From positions 29,374,702 to 29,438,701 of the forward strand of contig OY821743.1 of the NCBI GenBank assembly GCA_963682055.1: 64,000 nucleotides of DNA, given 5' to 3'. Source of the stretch: Primula veris. Lineage: Eukaryota; Streptophyta; Magnoliopsida; Ericales; Primulaceae. The position numbers were made by a program, and so were the translations under genes. Positions 1-12,054 of the stretch are shown piece by piece; position 1 is the stretch's first letter, and each line of letters begins with the position of its first letter. The notes under the pieces were generated by a model, which worked only from the letters and a program-made list of their open reading frames with translations, was not told the DNA's origin and did not search any database.

Positions 1-425
1 TTGCTCCATTTTAAAGATTTTTTTAATAGATAAATAGTTTTTTTTTCTCTCTCTATATTATTAAAAAAATAAAAATAGTTGATACTCTATGATGCTATCT
101 ATTTTTTTCTATATTTTTTCTTGATGCTCTTTTTTTTTTCCTTCAATTGACTTTTCGTAATTTGATGTTATACAATGCTCATTTAGTTTGTATTGTTATC
201 GATTTGTTTGTTTGATTTCGTATGATGCTATGTGATATTGCGCTAATGCTATTTGATGATATATGTTGCTCCATTTTAAAGAATTTTTTAGTATATAAAT
301 AATTTTTTCTATCTCTATATTTTTCAAAAAATAAATAGTTGATGCTCTATGATCCTATCTATTTTTTCTCTATTTTTTCTTGATGCTCTCTATTTTTTTT
401 TCTTCAATTGATTTTGTTTTTTGTA
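1..425. repeat. Two-copy tandem duplication, period about 265 bp
   Basis: The block that opens the window (TTGCTCCATTTTAAAG...) recurs from 266 with the same order of sub-motifs: a T-rich run, a CTCTATATT stretch, GTTGATxCTCTATGAT and TTCTTGATGCTCT. The copies differ by scattered substitutions and small indels, so the duplication is not recent. Because copy 1 starts at base 1, the array may continue to the left of the window. No coding potential is seen. Confidence 0.7.
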
Positions 426-1393
426 ATCTTGTTTAAGCTTTTGTTTTCTACACAATTTAAATTCAAAATTTGAAATAGTTTGTTGAAAAAGAAAAGGTCA
501 ATAGGTAAGTAAGAGAAATAGATTTTAAAAGGAGAAATTTAAGGGGAGGGTATATTAGTATATTAATATTTAAAATGTACTAAATCTTAAACAAGAAACA
601 ACTATTAAGTTCATAGTATTTTAGTAAACCTAAATCTCCCCATGATTCTTTAATAATTGGTCATGTCCAGGCATTTTTTTAAAAATTAATCTTCTTTGTA
701 GTTTCTTTGTGTGTAAAAGCTGGAACAGGTTGGGTCATCCTGCACTTATGAGGCCTATTTCTGAGGATTTTCCCATCGTAAATGATGTTGAACACTTAGT
801 CCGATTAAAAATGGAATATTAGCGTTTTTTATGATGATGGGATTTGTGTATATCATCTTATCCAGATCTGTTTTCTTCAGTTGCTGAATTTGATAAAAGC
901 GTACGACTAAAGTGCATATATTACTAAATACGAACTACTATATAATGAAGTAGGTCAAGTAAATGCTAATCTTTTGAAGTCATTTACTTAAAGTTTCGCA
1001 AAAACACCATATGCATTGTCTATATGGGTCTCGATTATCCTTCCTCGAATATATACCCGTACTTAGTTTCATGTCCCCCTGAGACACAGATGATTTGATA
1101 TCAATTAGATTGAAAACATATATCAAATAGTGTCCCAGTCTCATGAATTGCATGATGCTAATGTAGAACAAATATTTTTTGAGTGAGTTACTTTGTGAGA
1201 ATGAATTAACAAGTGATTCTTATGTTTTTGTCATTCAACACGTGAACTCGATAAATTGCATATAATAACTTAATGTTCCCGTTTCTTTGTGTGAGTTTTG
1301 GTAGTTTACTTGTCTGCTTTCCCTTTCTTATTTTAACTTTTGAAAATATTAGGCTGGCAAAGATATCCTGTGTATATGTATGGGGAATGATCA

Positions 1394-1548
1394 TGAGAAT
1401 TCTATATTGGCACGTAAATTGACACCCCATAGAAAATGAATCGAAAGCTACTCGTGCTCTCTATAGGACATGCGGCTTATCACAAGTGACTTTCAGCGAT
1501 TTTCCATGGGTCTCAAAATAAGTGTTAAGAAAGGTGGCTCTTGATCCT
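1394..1548. repeat. MITE-like imperfect hairpin, related to the element at 31.6-31.7 kb
   Basis: The block contains ATAGAAAATGAATCGAAAGC, a GCGGCTTA centre and a right end CTCTTGATCC. The same motifs in the same order appear at 31588-31739 (GGAAAATGAATTGAAAGCC, GCGGCTTA, CTCTTGATCC). The arms are only partly complementary here, so this is the more decayed copy. Assignment to a family is inference from these two copies alone. Confidence 0.45.
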
Positions 1549-1715
1549 TCCTCTATATATATACAAGTGTGACTGAGCGACGTGCAAATTCAATTTTCCC
1601 AAATTTTTTTCTTGTTTGCAGGATTGGTGGTTTTGCCTTTGTACTTGGGACTTTCACGTGCAGACAGGGGCAGATGCCGCGGATCCTCGCTCTAAACCAA
1701 GGGGGCAAAAATTAT

Positions 1716-1717
<2 letters not shown>

Positions 1718-1777
<60 letters not shown>
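1718..1777. repeat. (TA)n microsatellite, about 30 units
   Basis: An uninterrupted AT dinucleotide run of about 60 bases. It is the longest pure dinucleotide tract in the window. Confidence 0.97.
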
Positions 1778-1779
<2 letters not shown>

Positions 1780-1935
1780 CTTTTTAATCTTTTAGCCGGT
1801 TTCAAAAAAGATGCGTAGTCGTATGAATATACTTTGTAAATTTTCAAAATAGATATCATTTTTAACGGGGTAAGATAAGTGTCAACATCAACTTAAAAAA
1901 CGAAAAATAAAGGTCAATGCCTTGTGCGTAGTGTA

Positions 1936-2406
1936 TCCAAATATCGAAAAAACCTGAAGAGGACAATGAGTTAAGCGATGAGATTAAAAGAGACATAATT
2001 AATTTGTGTGATGGCGAACTTGGTTTCGGGTGTGAGAAATTAAATAATTGCAAAGGAATTTTCATAAACAAGAAATCAATTATCTCTAAATTTCCATACT
2101 TCGAGATATCTATCGACTTGGATGGTGATAACAAGATGTATATGACGAGTCTCCCCAATGCCTTCGTTAAAAAGTTCTTCCCCAACGAGAAGACAACGAT
2201 TATACTTATTAAACGAAGAAGGAAAATTTTGGGAGGTGAAATTTTATCCTGTACAGAATCGTTTTATGAGAGGGTGGGTTCAATTTGTGAGGGATAACAA
2301 ACTCAAGTATGGTGATCTTTGCATATTTGATTTGGTAAAAGAAAAAGAAGTTAAAGTGTATACTTTTCGTTTGGATGAGCTTTTGTTGAGGCTTAGTCAC
2401 TTATGA
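1936..2406 (+). pseudogene. B3 DNA-binding domain fragment (REM-like), frameshifted
   Basis: The translation reads as a single plant B3 domain: an acidic lead-in, then FVKKFFPNEKTTII, then NEEGKFWEVKFYPVQNRF, GWVQFVRDNKLKYGDLCIF and a final KEVKVYTFR strand. This is the usual B3 order of strands, including the W-x-V and GW-x-x-F motifs and the N-x-L-x-x-GD-x-C-x-F block. The two halves are in different frames: the break lies at about 2205-2211 in a T/A-rich stretch and is explained by one extra base. Upstream the open frame is closed by a stop near 1930, so at most one B3 domain is left; REM proteins often carry several. An intact gene would bind DNA in the nucleus. A 1-base sequencing error is the main alternative to a true pseudogene. 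Confidence 0.82.
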
Positions 2407-5042
2407 CATGGCTCTTTCCAAAGGTTATTTGTATGAACTTTAAGCTCTTATGCACTTGTGTATCTCTTGAAAATATTTATTGTCATGTTAAGCTGTTGCC
2501 TGTTGATTGGCTAAAAAAAAAAAACTTAATACTGTATAGCAATTATGAGTGAGATGGTAGGACGATTTATTGTAACTATAAATTTTATTAAAAAAATTAA
2601 TTGCCGATATCACATTCATGAAAATCAATACAAAAATGCAATATATATAGAAAAAATATTAATGTTTTAGAAGTTATAATGAATATTAAATGGAACTGGT
2701 ATAAAGAATAATAGGAGTATTTGGAAATGAAAGTACAATTATAATTTTAAAAAAATGCAAAAAAAAAAAAAAAAAACATTTCGCTCTAACAAGGATTGAT
2801 CGTGTGACCAAAGGGTTGCATGGTTATTGCTCTTTTACTGTTCTACGCTTACTACAAAGGTAAGTTCATGCATTGGATGATATATAACTTACTTTGTTAC
2901 TAATACACAAATAAATCCACTTTTTGCAAAAACAAGTAAAATAAAAAAGTTGTTGCGAAACAAAGAGGCACTTGACCCCCTTGCCTCTACAAGGGTCTGC
3001 TCATGCGTGCAGGGAGGGCACACTTGTAGATTGTTCACGCCTAAAAAAAAATTTGTTACCCATTGTTACTAATGCTACATAGTAAAAATAAAAATAAAAA
3101 TTGTTATGGTTGAATTTCGAACCCTATTGTAGGGAAAATGAATTTAAATATAGTACCAATATCATCCATTGAGCTACACACATCTATAATAGAAATAGCT
3201 ATATAGTTGGGTTGTTGCGCTCAAAATTTTTTAGGGTTCCCTTGCACAAGACTCAAGGCAGGATGGACCTACCCCTGAGCCGCCTCTGCATACGTGCAGA
3301 GCAGGTTACGTCTGAACTAAATGTGGCTTTTGGTATTCCACATAGTGATTTTGGTCAATTATATTTCTATCTTTAAGTATTTGACATAAGCTCTGATATT
3401 CGTTGTAGTGATTAAAAAAAGTTCTAACTATATTTATTTCTGTTTCTGTAAAGGACCTTATATTTTCCCTTACTCCAAGAGAGAAGAAGAAAGTTGTCAT
3501 ATCGACAAAGATTGTCTGGTCAAACTATGGTGATACAGATTATATTTTCACAGTTTTCTTATTAATTAGTACTTCCCCACAATGTTATATATCCACTGTG
3601 CTTTAGCATAGTTACTATCTAGAACTTCTCTTCTAAATGTATTGTCATTTAATTTCAGATGTAACATTAGAGGGTTCTGAATTATAATCATAATTTTGAA
3701 TCGACCATGTTCACATTATCCTCTTTTATCTTGTATTTCTTCCGTTCGTATATATGTTTTAGCTAGGGACAGGATTTCTCAATTTATGGTCTGTAGAAGC
3801 ATGTGTCAATAAAATATATTTCATTTTTTGCAAATAAATTCCTTTAAATTTCGTAGCACATACTCGGCTAGAAATGGCATGCTTTTCTTTAACCCATAGA
3901 CATAAACAGCCTTTCTGTGGTAATTTTCCTATATGCTTAGTAATTAATGTAAGGAATTTTCCTTATTGTGGTGGCTAACAATTGTTGTTATAAATGTTGT
4001 AGTTAAAAGCATTAAGCATAGATAACATATTAGGATTGGCCTGCATCTCCATCGCCAGAAGCAATGAGTACAGTTTTTTGCAAGCCAACTTTTCCTGTCT
4101 TTTTTTCGTACACCATCAGAAGCGACTATGGAAAGTATATATGAGTGGCGCTAAATCTACATAAAAAAAAAAAACTATTTTTAAGCGGACTTTTTTTTAT
4201 GAGAATGCTAAATCGCTATTTTCAATAAGTTATAGTCAAATTAAATGATAAAAAATAAAATAAAATTGATCTTTATGAGATTCCGTGGCTCCCCACAGTC
4301 GCCACTTAAGCTTTCCCCGATAGGGGTTCCACTATTGTGCAAGTGATAGAAATTGGGAAACAAGCTCGGACAGTACAAGAAAAAGACCATTTATTTACAT
4401 AAAACAGCAACAAATATATTTATGTTACTAAATTGTAACAATATAGCAACATAACAGCAACATAATGCAAGAAGAATGTATATGATGGAGGTGTGGCCTG
4501 TAAGGGGATATTCGGGCCGACAGTATCAAATTTAGTTTGGTGAAATGCAAATAACCGTCTGGAACGATGGAAACATTGCAAATAACCCAAAACTATCAAA
4601 TTTTGCAATTAACCCACATAAATTATATATCTTTTGTAATTAACTCCATGTTCATCTTTAAAAATGACATGACTTTGCATTTATTAGTTAATTCCACATA
4701 AAAAAAAAATCGTGAGAAAGTGAATGATTTTTGTAGTTTAAGATGCTTAATTGAAAATAGTGTATTGCACATGGTATTAAACAACTTAAATCCCACTTAC
4801 GCGACAATGATGACCCAATTACCACGACTTTGATTTAGATTTAGTTGATATCTCAAGGGCACAAAGGTAAAAATACATTAATAGAGTGATAATGTCACCA
4901 ATTTGGACGGAATTAGCTTAATTTGGTCCAATTGTTAACGTTCAAGTACTAAATTGATTTTCGTGAAATCAAATGGTAGTAATCGTTAAAATCTCATACC
5001 CCATGGTACTAATTGGTGAAAAACCCAAATCAGATTCGCAAT
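2407..5042. other. Intergenic, no gene recognised; SINE-like piece inside
   Basis: AT-rich sequence with poly-A tracts (for example near 2760) and several fragments of repetitive appearance, but no exon-like stretch with family similarity on either strand. A tRNA-like promoter is seen at 3110-3190 on the minus strand and is listed separately. Confidence 0.55.
3050..3195 (-). mobile_element. SINE-like element with tRNA-type A and B boxes
   Basis: On the minus strand there is TAGCTCAATGG (fits the A box TRGCNNARYGG) and about 45 bases downstream GGTTCGAAATTC (close to the B box GGTTCGANNCC), followed by a T/A-rich repeat (TTTTTATTTTTATTTTTA). This spacing is that of a tRNA-derived RNA polymerase III promoter. 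No cloverleaf that would make it a real tRNA gene is apparent. Ends and target duplications were not defined. Confidence 0.42.
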
Positions 5043-5290
5043 ATAGTTTATGTGGCTAATTGAAAACATTTATAATTTATGTGGCTTATCTATAAATAAA
5101 ATATAGTTTCAAAGGGTTTAATAGCATTAAAACCCCCACCCAAGTTTGATGATGAAGCCTTTTCTATTTCTTTACAACAACAAAACAAAAACCTCTCCCC
5201 CACCAACAAAATTACTTATAAAAATCAGATCCATACATAAAAAAGCCCAGATTCATTATTATACATGGGACTATTAAACAGTCTAAATTC
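5043..5290. repeat. Upstream copy of the TMEM50 5'-flank duplication (Helitron-free)
   Basis: This stretch resembles the sequence just upstream of the TMEM50 start codon. Shared blocks in order: TTTCAAAGGGTTTAATA (5107), CCCACCCAAGTTTGATGATG, ACAAAACAAAAACCTC, CAACAAAATTACTTA and CCAGATTCA. The second copy is 5770-5840 plus 6277-6430, interrupted by a Helitron. The first copy has no insertion and so works as a natural empty site. Confidence 0.75.
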
Positions 5291-5840
5291 ATTTAGAAGA
5301 TGGGCTTGGGGTTAATTGCGTAATAGTTTATGTGGTTAATTGAATTTTTTTATAATTTATATAGCTTATCTATAAATCAACCATATGAGCAACCGCATCA
5401 GTTTACTTATATCACAAATTTACCTTAAATACGAGTAAATTGCTCTAAAATTATACACGCATCAATTTACTTATCCATTACCTTAAATATAGCTGAACTC
5501 AAATATCTCTCACATACAAGTGATCAAAATGTTCACTCATAATTAAAATAATAATTTTCCTCTCTTACTTTTCTATTATTCTTTTTCCTTTATTTGTACT
5601 TTACACATATAAATTAATAAAATAACAAAAACATGAGTTGTATAGTTGTAATAGAGAAATTGATAAGTAATCTGATAATTTGTATAAAGCAAAACATTTT
5701 ATTATAAGTTATAAAAATATATTTTTTTTGTTTAAATATGATAAAACGTGTATCTGATATGTTGGCTCTTGTTTACGTGGTTAATTAAAAAAATTTATAA
5801 AATAAACCATACTTTCAAAAGGGTTAATATCATAATAATA
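5291..5840. other. AT-rich spacer between the duplicated flanks
   Basis: It holds two more partial copies of the GTTTATGTGGTTAATTGAA motif (near 5325 and 5770), so the duplication may once have had more units. No gene is seen. Confidence 0.5.
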
Positions 5841-6276
5841 CTAGCGGACTTGCCCACCCGATGGGTGGTGTAACGCGTAGATGTGTAAATTATTGTGAAA
5901 TATTAAACAAAAGTATTTAGCAACACAAACTCAATTTTATAACAAAAAAAAAACATTTATAATCATAAATAAATATAACAGGAAGAGTAATATCTGAGAG
6001 GGGGAGGATAGAGAGTGCATGGAATGGGGATAGAGGAGAGGGGGAGGAGAGAGAGTGCAGAGAGGATAGACGAGTTATTTTTTGGGGTTTATTCAAACAA
6101 TAATAATTAGTATCTATTTTGAATTGAACGTAAGCAGTTATTTTAGCATTTATATTTTTTTTTAGTTTTTAAATTTTTAACACTGTGTAATTTTATAAAC
6201 TATAAATAGATTTTTGTAATTAGTTGTTTCAATGCTTCATAATTTCTCTGCACCTGTACATATATAATAGTATAGA
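5841..6276 (-). mobile_element. Non-autonomous Helitron, 436 bp
   Basis: Read on the minus strand it begins TCTATACTATTATATATG and ends with a GC-rich hairpin (6-bp stem CCACCC/GGGTGG, 3-nt loop), nine bases, then CTAG. The base before the 5' TC is A and the base after CTAG is T, the A|T insertion site expected of Helitrons, with no target duplication. There is no Rep/helicase coding. The paralogous flank at 5107-5150 lacks the insert, which supports these boundaries. The element ends 176 bp before the TMEM50 start codon, so it lies in its promoter or 5' UTR. Confidence 0.8.
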
Positions 6277-6452
6277 TAATATCACCCACCCAACCAAATA
6301 AGTTTGATGGGGAAAAGCTTCTAATTTCTTTTACAAGAAGAAAACAAAAACCTCGCTTCCCATCAACGAAATTACTTAAAATTAAAATTCGTAAATTAAA
6401 ATAAAGAAATAGACCAGATTCACAATTAAATTAAAATAAAGAAGAAGAATAA

Positions 6453-9400
6453 ATGGATACGGGGGAGATGTGGGGTATATTTGGTCCGGCGGTTTCCGGT
6501 GCGGTGTTCGGAGCTGGTTGGTGGTTTTGGGTTGACGCCGTCGTCTGCAGCTCCGTCGCTGTCTCCTTCCTCCACTACCTTCCCGGTATCTCTCTCTATA
6601 TCTATATCTATATCTATATCTATATATATATCTCTATCTATATCTATATCTATATTTGTATGTATGTATATGTAGCGAGTCATTTTTAAGAAAGTGGCTT
6701 ATTTTCTAATTACTACTTATTTTAAGTGAAGGACTTATGGCTGAACAAAAGCAATTTAAAATTCGAATCATTTTTAAGAAAGCGGCTTAATTTTGAATTA
6801 CGACTTGTTTTAAGTGAAGGACTTATAGCTGGGAAAAACACCATTTATTAGATTAAACGGCTTGATTGCGAAAGAAAAATGGCTTAAAAAACTCCTAAAT
6901 AAGTTTACTCAGTTTCAAATTACCGCTTATTTCAGAATAAAAGAAAAAATGAAAGGATTTATAATATCCGGAAAAAAGCTATTTATTAAAGTAACAGCTT
7001 AAAAACAACCCAAAAAAAGTTAATTTTAAATTGAGGCTTATTTACGAAAAAAAAAGGGACTTTATTCTGAATAAGCAGGTCATTGTTTAGAACATGACTT
7101 ATATTTTAAAAGAACTTACTTTAAGAAAAAGGACTTATTTTTGAAGAAGAGACTTATAATATTATCTCCGGATCACTTGTGTTAGATTATCTGCGGAATT
7201 ATATTTTTCCTTTAAATGTATTATATTATTAAGGAAATAACTAGGCATATAAAATTATGTAAGTAGATATATCATATGACACATGATGGTGCTTTGATCT
7301 CTATGAGGAGCGTCTTTCAACTATATCTATATGTATTTATGTATGTATATATATGTATAAAAGAATGACTTATATCTAAAAAGCGAGTCGTTTTTATGAA
7401 AGCGGATTGTTTTTTTAATTACGACTTGTTTAAGTGAAAGACTTATGGCTGTAACAAAGAGCAATTTATAAGAAAATAACTGCTTAATTGTAAGAAAAGG
7501 GCTTAAATAAGAACTAGAAAAAGCTACTCAATTATAAGATAGCGGCTTATTTCAGGAAAAAAGTGAAGGACTTATATCTGAAAAATGCAATTTCTTAAAA
7601 AAAGCGGCTTGAAAACAACTTAAAAATGTTACTCAATTTCAAAATAGCGGCTTATTTCAGAGAAAAGGGACTTGTTTCTAGAAAAGTGGATCATTGTTTA
7701 GAACATGACTTTGTTTTTTTTAAACTTGTTTTAAGAACAGGACTTATTTCTGAAAGAGCGTCTTATTTAATAAGACAGCTTATTTCCGAAAATGCGACTA
7801 ATATAATAAGACAGGTTATATCAAAAAGGCGATTTAATTTCAATGGAGTGTCGGGTGGGATTGTGATTAATTAGGGTTTTGTGGTTGGACGCAGGTATAT
7901 TTGCATCGTTGGCGGCGGTGATGTTTAATTGCGTGAGGAGAGAGGATATTGATTACTCCCCTTACGAAGAAGGCGAGTGGAGGTTAGGGTTTTCTTCCCC
8001 CAATTTACGATTAGTTTTATTATTGTGTACATACTCCGTAATGCTTGTGCTTGATTAGCTTTGCTTTGGTTAAGTTTGTAGTTGCATTCTCGGATTGAGA
8101 ATCTTTCATTTTCTTCCTTACGTTAGACTAAGCTATTTTCCTTATGTTAGACTAAGTTAGTTAATAGCTGGGAAGTAATTTCGTGGAGACACTCGGGGCA
8201 GTAGCCTTCCCATCTCGAAAGAAATTGATGAAAAAATAAAATTCTTTTATGCATGTATTTTGATTATAAATCTCTAAAAATTAGCGTTTCTACCCCTCCT
8301 TTGCGATGAAAACAAATTCATATTGGATATCGGCACCTCCCATTATAATTTACTGGTTGTCATTGGTTGCTAGGGTTGATCAAAGAGATATGTAATGTTT
8401 CACGACTAGTAATCGGTAATTGGACAAATAATTCAATTTTCAAAGCCTTCGGCGAGTAGCCAGTCTGTTACATTCTAATCTCTAGTTTTCATATTTGTAC
8501 AAATCATGCCTATGATATTTGCTTATTTATACTTTGCCTTTGCACACATATAATAAGGAAAAAACTAGACATATAAAATTGTTTATGTAGATGCATCATA
8601 TGACAATGATGGTGCTTTGATTTCGAGCCACAGTCAGTTTTGAAGCATTCAATAGGTGTTTTCTTTGAAAATGAGTGGATGAGTGTCTTTCAACTATTAT
8701 GTCTGTGCATTATTATATATGCTGAACACTTCTGTTAAATATTGAAGGACCAAAGTTGTATAGCTTCAAAAATTTATATATGAAGCTAAACTTTAAAATA
8801 AACATGAAATCAAACCTCTAGATCTTCGGGTAGTGGGTATCCTAAGTTGTCATCAGGATTGTTGGCTTGTTACACTTGTTCTTCATTAACTCAGCTTTGG
8901 TTCAGTGTTTATTTCGTGATGTTAGATAAACTCCTAGTTGTACTTCATTTAAAGGCTGGTTGGAGGTTTTCACTGATGAGATGGATATAAGTTTCTGGTA
9001 CCCAGTACATGAGGCTGATCAATAGTGGGGGTGTAATATACACGGACGTACATAAAGCATCACAACATGTGGCGCAATCCTGATCACTAATTTTTGTTAG
9101 GAAAGATGAAAAAATTGGCAACTGGTGGTAAAGATTGCGGCACATGCTTTATATACATGGTCTATGGGCCTTTATCGTTTCTGTAGTGTAGAGTAGAGCA
9201 AAAGGGCTCATAGGAGAACGATAGAGATTGGCACTCAGATTACTCGAGTAAATCGCCAACCTTTTACTAGGTAATTTAGATTTAAAGTTTGGTATTGGTG
9301 AAGTTCCCTACATTTATCTGGGGACTTGAATTGGCCACAGTATGTACAAAAGAACGCGAGGTTACTGCTCTACATACAAAGTTATAATTAGGTCATCTCC

Positions 9401-12054
9401 TGCTTGAGGCATCTTAGGAAAGTGACAAAGTGTCAAGTACAACCAGTCATTCTTTATCTAACAGATGGAAATAGTTAAAGGCCATTGAAGTCTTTACTTT
9501 GTGTTGGTATTTTACTGCAAAACCTACTTAAGAACTGTCGACTCAACTCTTACGCGAGTGAGAAAGTGATTCTTGTCAAAAAAAATGACTTTTTTCTTTC
9601 TATAATGGAATGGCTCCCAAAAGAATGAGTGTCAGATCTTTAAGCTCTGTACTCTGCTTCCACATTATTTATTCTTCATTGTTCTGTTTCCTCAGTAGAC
9701 GTATTTATAGGTTTATTGTACATATATGTCATTATAGAAGTTCGACCTTCCAATAAATAAAGTGAGTGCCAAAAGCTGGGTCATAGCCAAGTAAGGCTGC
9801 AGTGCAACTATAAGGAGCGATTGTCTGCGTGCAGACTGTCAGTCAACTAGGGATTGTGAATACAAATCACAAGTATTGTTTCCCAACAGTCGAACAATAA
9901 TAATAAGACACTGTTATTTTTCTCTTCCCTGTCTTTTCAAGATTCTTCTTTTTCAGCTTATGGTGGTACTCCTAATACTGTTTAATATTGTGTTGTTAAT
10001 TTTGAAACTCTGATTCCGTCCCTAGTCTTCAATTTACAATCGGCAAATCCCACCTAGTTTCTTTAATAGGTTGAAGACCTACACTTTTTTGAGAAAGGAA
10101 ATTAACTGTCATATAAAAAAGATAGTAAATTGGATTGTAGTTAGATAAACCATCTGAGATTACATTTCAGCAAGTATATGAGTGAATGTATTGTTTTCCA
10201 CCTTTTTTGTTTCTTCATGCCTGGATTACGAAGTTAAATACGGACATGTGATTCTTTCCTTGCCTCTCAAGTGATGCATTGGTTCTTTCTATTTCCGTTT
10301 TAAATGTTTAATTGAAGAAGGCATGGATGGAGCACCGACATTAATAAAAGAGGGTGCCAAAACCAAAAAAGCAACGTTACACGGGGATATCAGAAAACTT
10401 TATTACCTAAACTATTTGGAAAAAATCTTACATAAAATTGGAAGATTTGAAAATTCTGGGGTTTTTCATGTCATTCCTTGGTTGCGAAAGAGCTCCCCCC
10501 GTCGAAAAATTGTAGGAAGCATTTATTTGTGGTCACTATCCAAAAAGCTTGGCTAAGTCCTTCCATATGGGTACATACTCCATACAAACAGGGGAAGGAA
10601 AAGAAGGCTACATTAAATAAAAAGAAATACAACGTATTTATAATGGTGTTATTAAGTTTGTTACATGTAGGTTTGTTATGTTATGGCCTTTTCTTTGTGT
10701 TTTATGTTGTTTCACAATACCAACAAGTTTTCTGAAATGTGAATGTTTGGATCTTGGTCATTTTTAAAGATATGTTATAAAAGTTCTTTGACACAACTTC
10801 CGTGCACTTATGTCCCAACCCATATACAAGGTAGTAGCTACCACACCATTCACATCTAACCTCCAACACCTTTTGATTCTTTATCTGACATTTTCCAGAG
10901 ATTAACCTTGTTTTTGCATCTTTCGGATGTGCAGGTTGAAGCTTTGGCTTTTCCTGGCTTACGTCGTCTCATTTGTATCTTTGGCGGCTTCAGTGGGGCT
11001 ATTGATACAAGATGCACTTGTGACAACTGGACCATCAGCTTGGACGGGAACTGCAGGTGTTTTACAGTGTGTGTTCGTGCTAATCAGGTAAATGTTTTGT
11101 CGTCTTCTTTAATTTTATCTATATGTGATGTCTTTAATCTGATCTCTATTTGCTTCAATTAAAGCCAGTGTTGTTCATGCACATATAGTATTCAAGAAGT
11201 AAAGATTTAAAAATACAACCATCTAAATTCGTGGAACTATTTGAGTTTATTTGGAGTGGGAATGCAAATGGGAGACAAGTATATCTGTGTACCGAGATGT
11301 ACTTAAACCCTGTAATAATGAAGCCTAGTGAAGCAATTTCCGTATGACTATGCTCATGGATGCACCACCTTTACATTATACTGTCAAGTTTAATTCCTTT
11401 AGGGATGGTGCTTGGATTTCTTCTCTTTCGGCAAGTGAGGCGCCACATAGAAGGAACTCTATAGAACAATTGAACTGATTTATGGAACATTTGAACAGAT
11501 TTATGGAACAATTTGAATTTTTTGAAGGGGGAGGAATGAAGAATTTTATTGGATAATCTTGAACATAATTCTAATTAATTCAGTAGCTAGTTAAACTCTA
11601 GTGCGGCAGCTACCACGCGAGTGTTTTGTGTGCATGGATGCACAACATTTACATGGATGTGCATTACCTATGTACACATTAGATATTCGCTTTCAACTTA
11701 AATTGCTGATTCTCAGAGAAAAAATGGGGGTGGTGCTTGTTTTTACTTCTCTTTTGGCAAGCTTAGCGTCATATGGAAGGAACTCCATAACCGAAGCAGA
11801 TATAAGGGAGTATTAGTTAGATCCTTATGAAAAGGAACTCGAAGCAAGAAAATGACCTTACCTGATCCAGTTTCGGTATAAAAATAATTTGGTTCTGATA
11901 GTTTTAAATTATTAGGCTATTGCTCGATGATAATCAAGTATTATAGTGCATGTAGTCTTAATTTGTTCGGCTATTGTTGAGTTAGAAATGTATACCCTTT
12001 TTTTGTGCTATTTGCAGTGGGTTGATGTATTGGACTTCTCATTCGTCAGAATAA
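6453..12054 (+). CDS. TMEM50: Transmembrane protein 50 (TMEM50) homologue, 136 aa, 4 exons
   Basis: Exons at 6453-6585, 7895-7982, 10935-11087 and 12018-12054; all introns are GT-AG and the joined frame is open to TAA at 12052. The protein is a small polytopic membrane protein close to the Arabidopsis At1g36980 family as I recall it. N-terminal GPAVSGAVFGAGWWFWVDA carries TM1 (about 8-32), HYLPGIFASLAAVMFN starts TM2 (about 42-58), a charged loop EDIDYSPYEEGEWR follows, then TM3 (about 76-97) and TM4 (about 112-130), ending YWTSHSSE. Length matches the family. The biochemical role is not established; animal TMEM50 proteins sit in the ER/Golgi membranes. The first ATG fits the conserved N-terminus. 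Introns are large (1.3, 3.0 and 0.9 kb) and repeat-rich. Its 3' end faces that of the MEKK gene. Confidence 0.95.
6586..6660. repeat. TCTATA microsatellite starting at a 5' splice site
   Basis: Repeated TATATC/CTATAT units begin within three or four bases of the donor of TMEM50 intron 1 (CCCG|GTATCTCTC). The repeat is imperfect and about 70 bases long. Confidence 0.85.
6675..7850. repeat. Degenerate tandem repeats filling TMEM50 intron 1
   Basis: The intron is built of related units containing AAGCGGCTTATTT, AATTACGACTTGTTTTAAG and GTGAAGGACTTATGGCTG. A unit recurs about 90 bases apart (near 6675 and 6765), and the whole block recurs about 707 bases later (GCGAGTCATTTTTAAG at 6675, GCGAGTCGTTTTTATG at 7382). 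Short phrases such as GACTTATTTCTGAA alternate with CGGCTTATTTCAG up to the end. Divergence is high, so this is an old satellite-like expansion inside an intron. Confidence 0.75.

Larger units (their letters stand above)
426..1935. other. Intergenic, no gene recognised
   Basis: AT-rich sequence with no convincing exon on either strand; open frames here are short and lack family similarity. It holds a MITE-like block at about 1394-1548 and a long TA microsatellite, both listed separately. Confidence 0.6.

Noticed and set aside
6481..6675. Second open frame over TMEM50 exon 1
   Set aside because: Shadow frame running into the TCTATA microsatellite; the other frame gives the conserved TMEM50 N-terminus.
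10323..10735. Overlapping open frames of 77 and 85 codons in TMEM50 intron 2
   Set aside because: No similarity to known proteins, no splice context, and composition is that of the surrounding intron.
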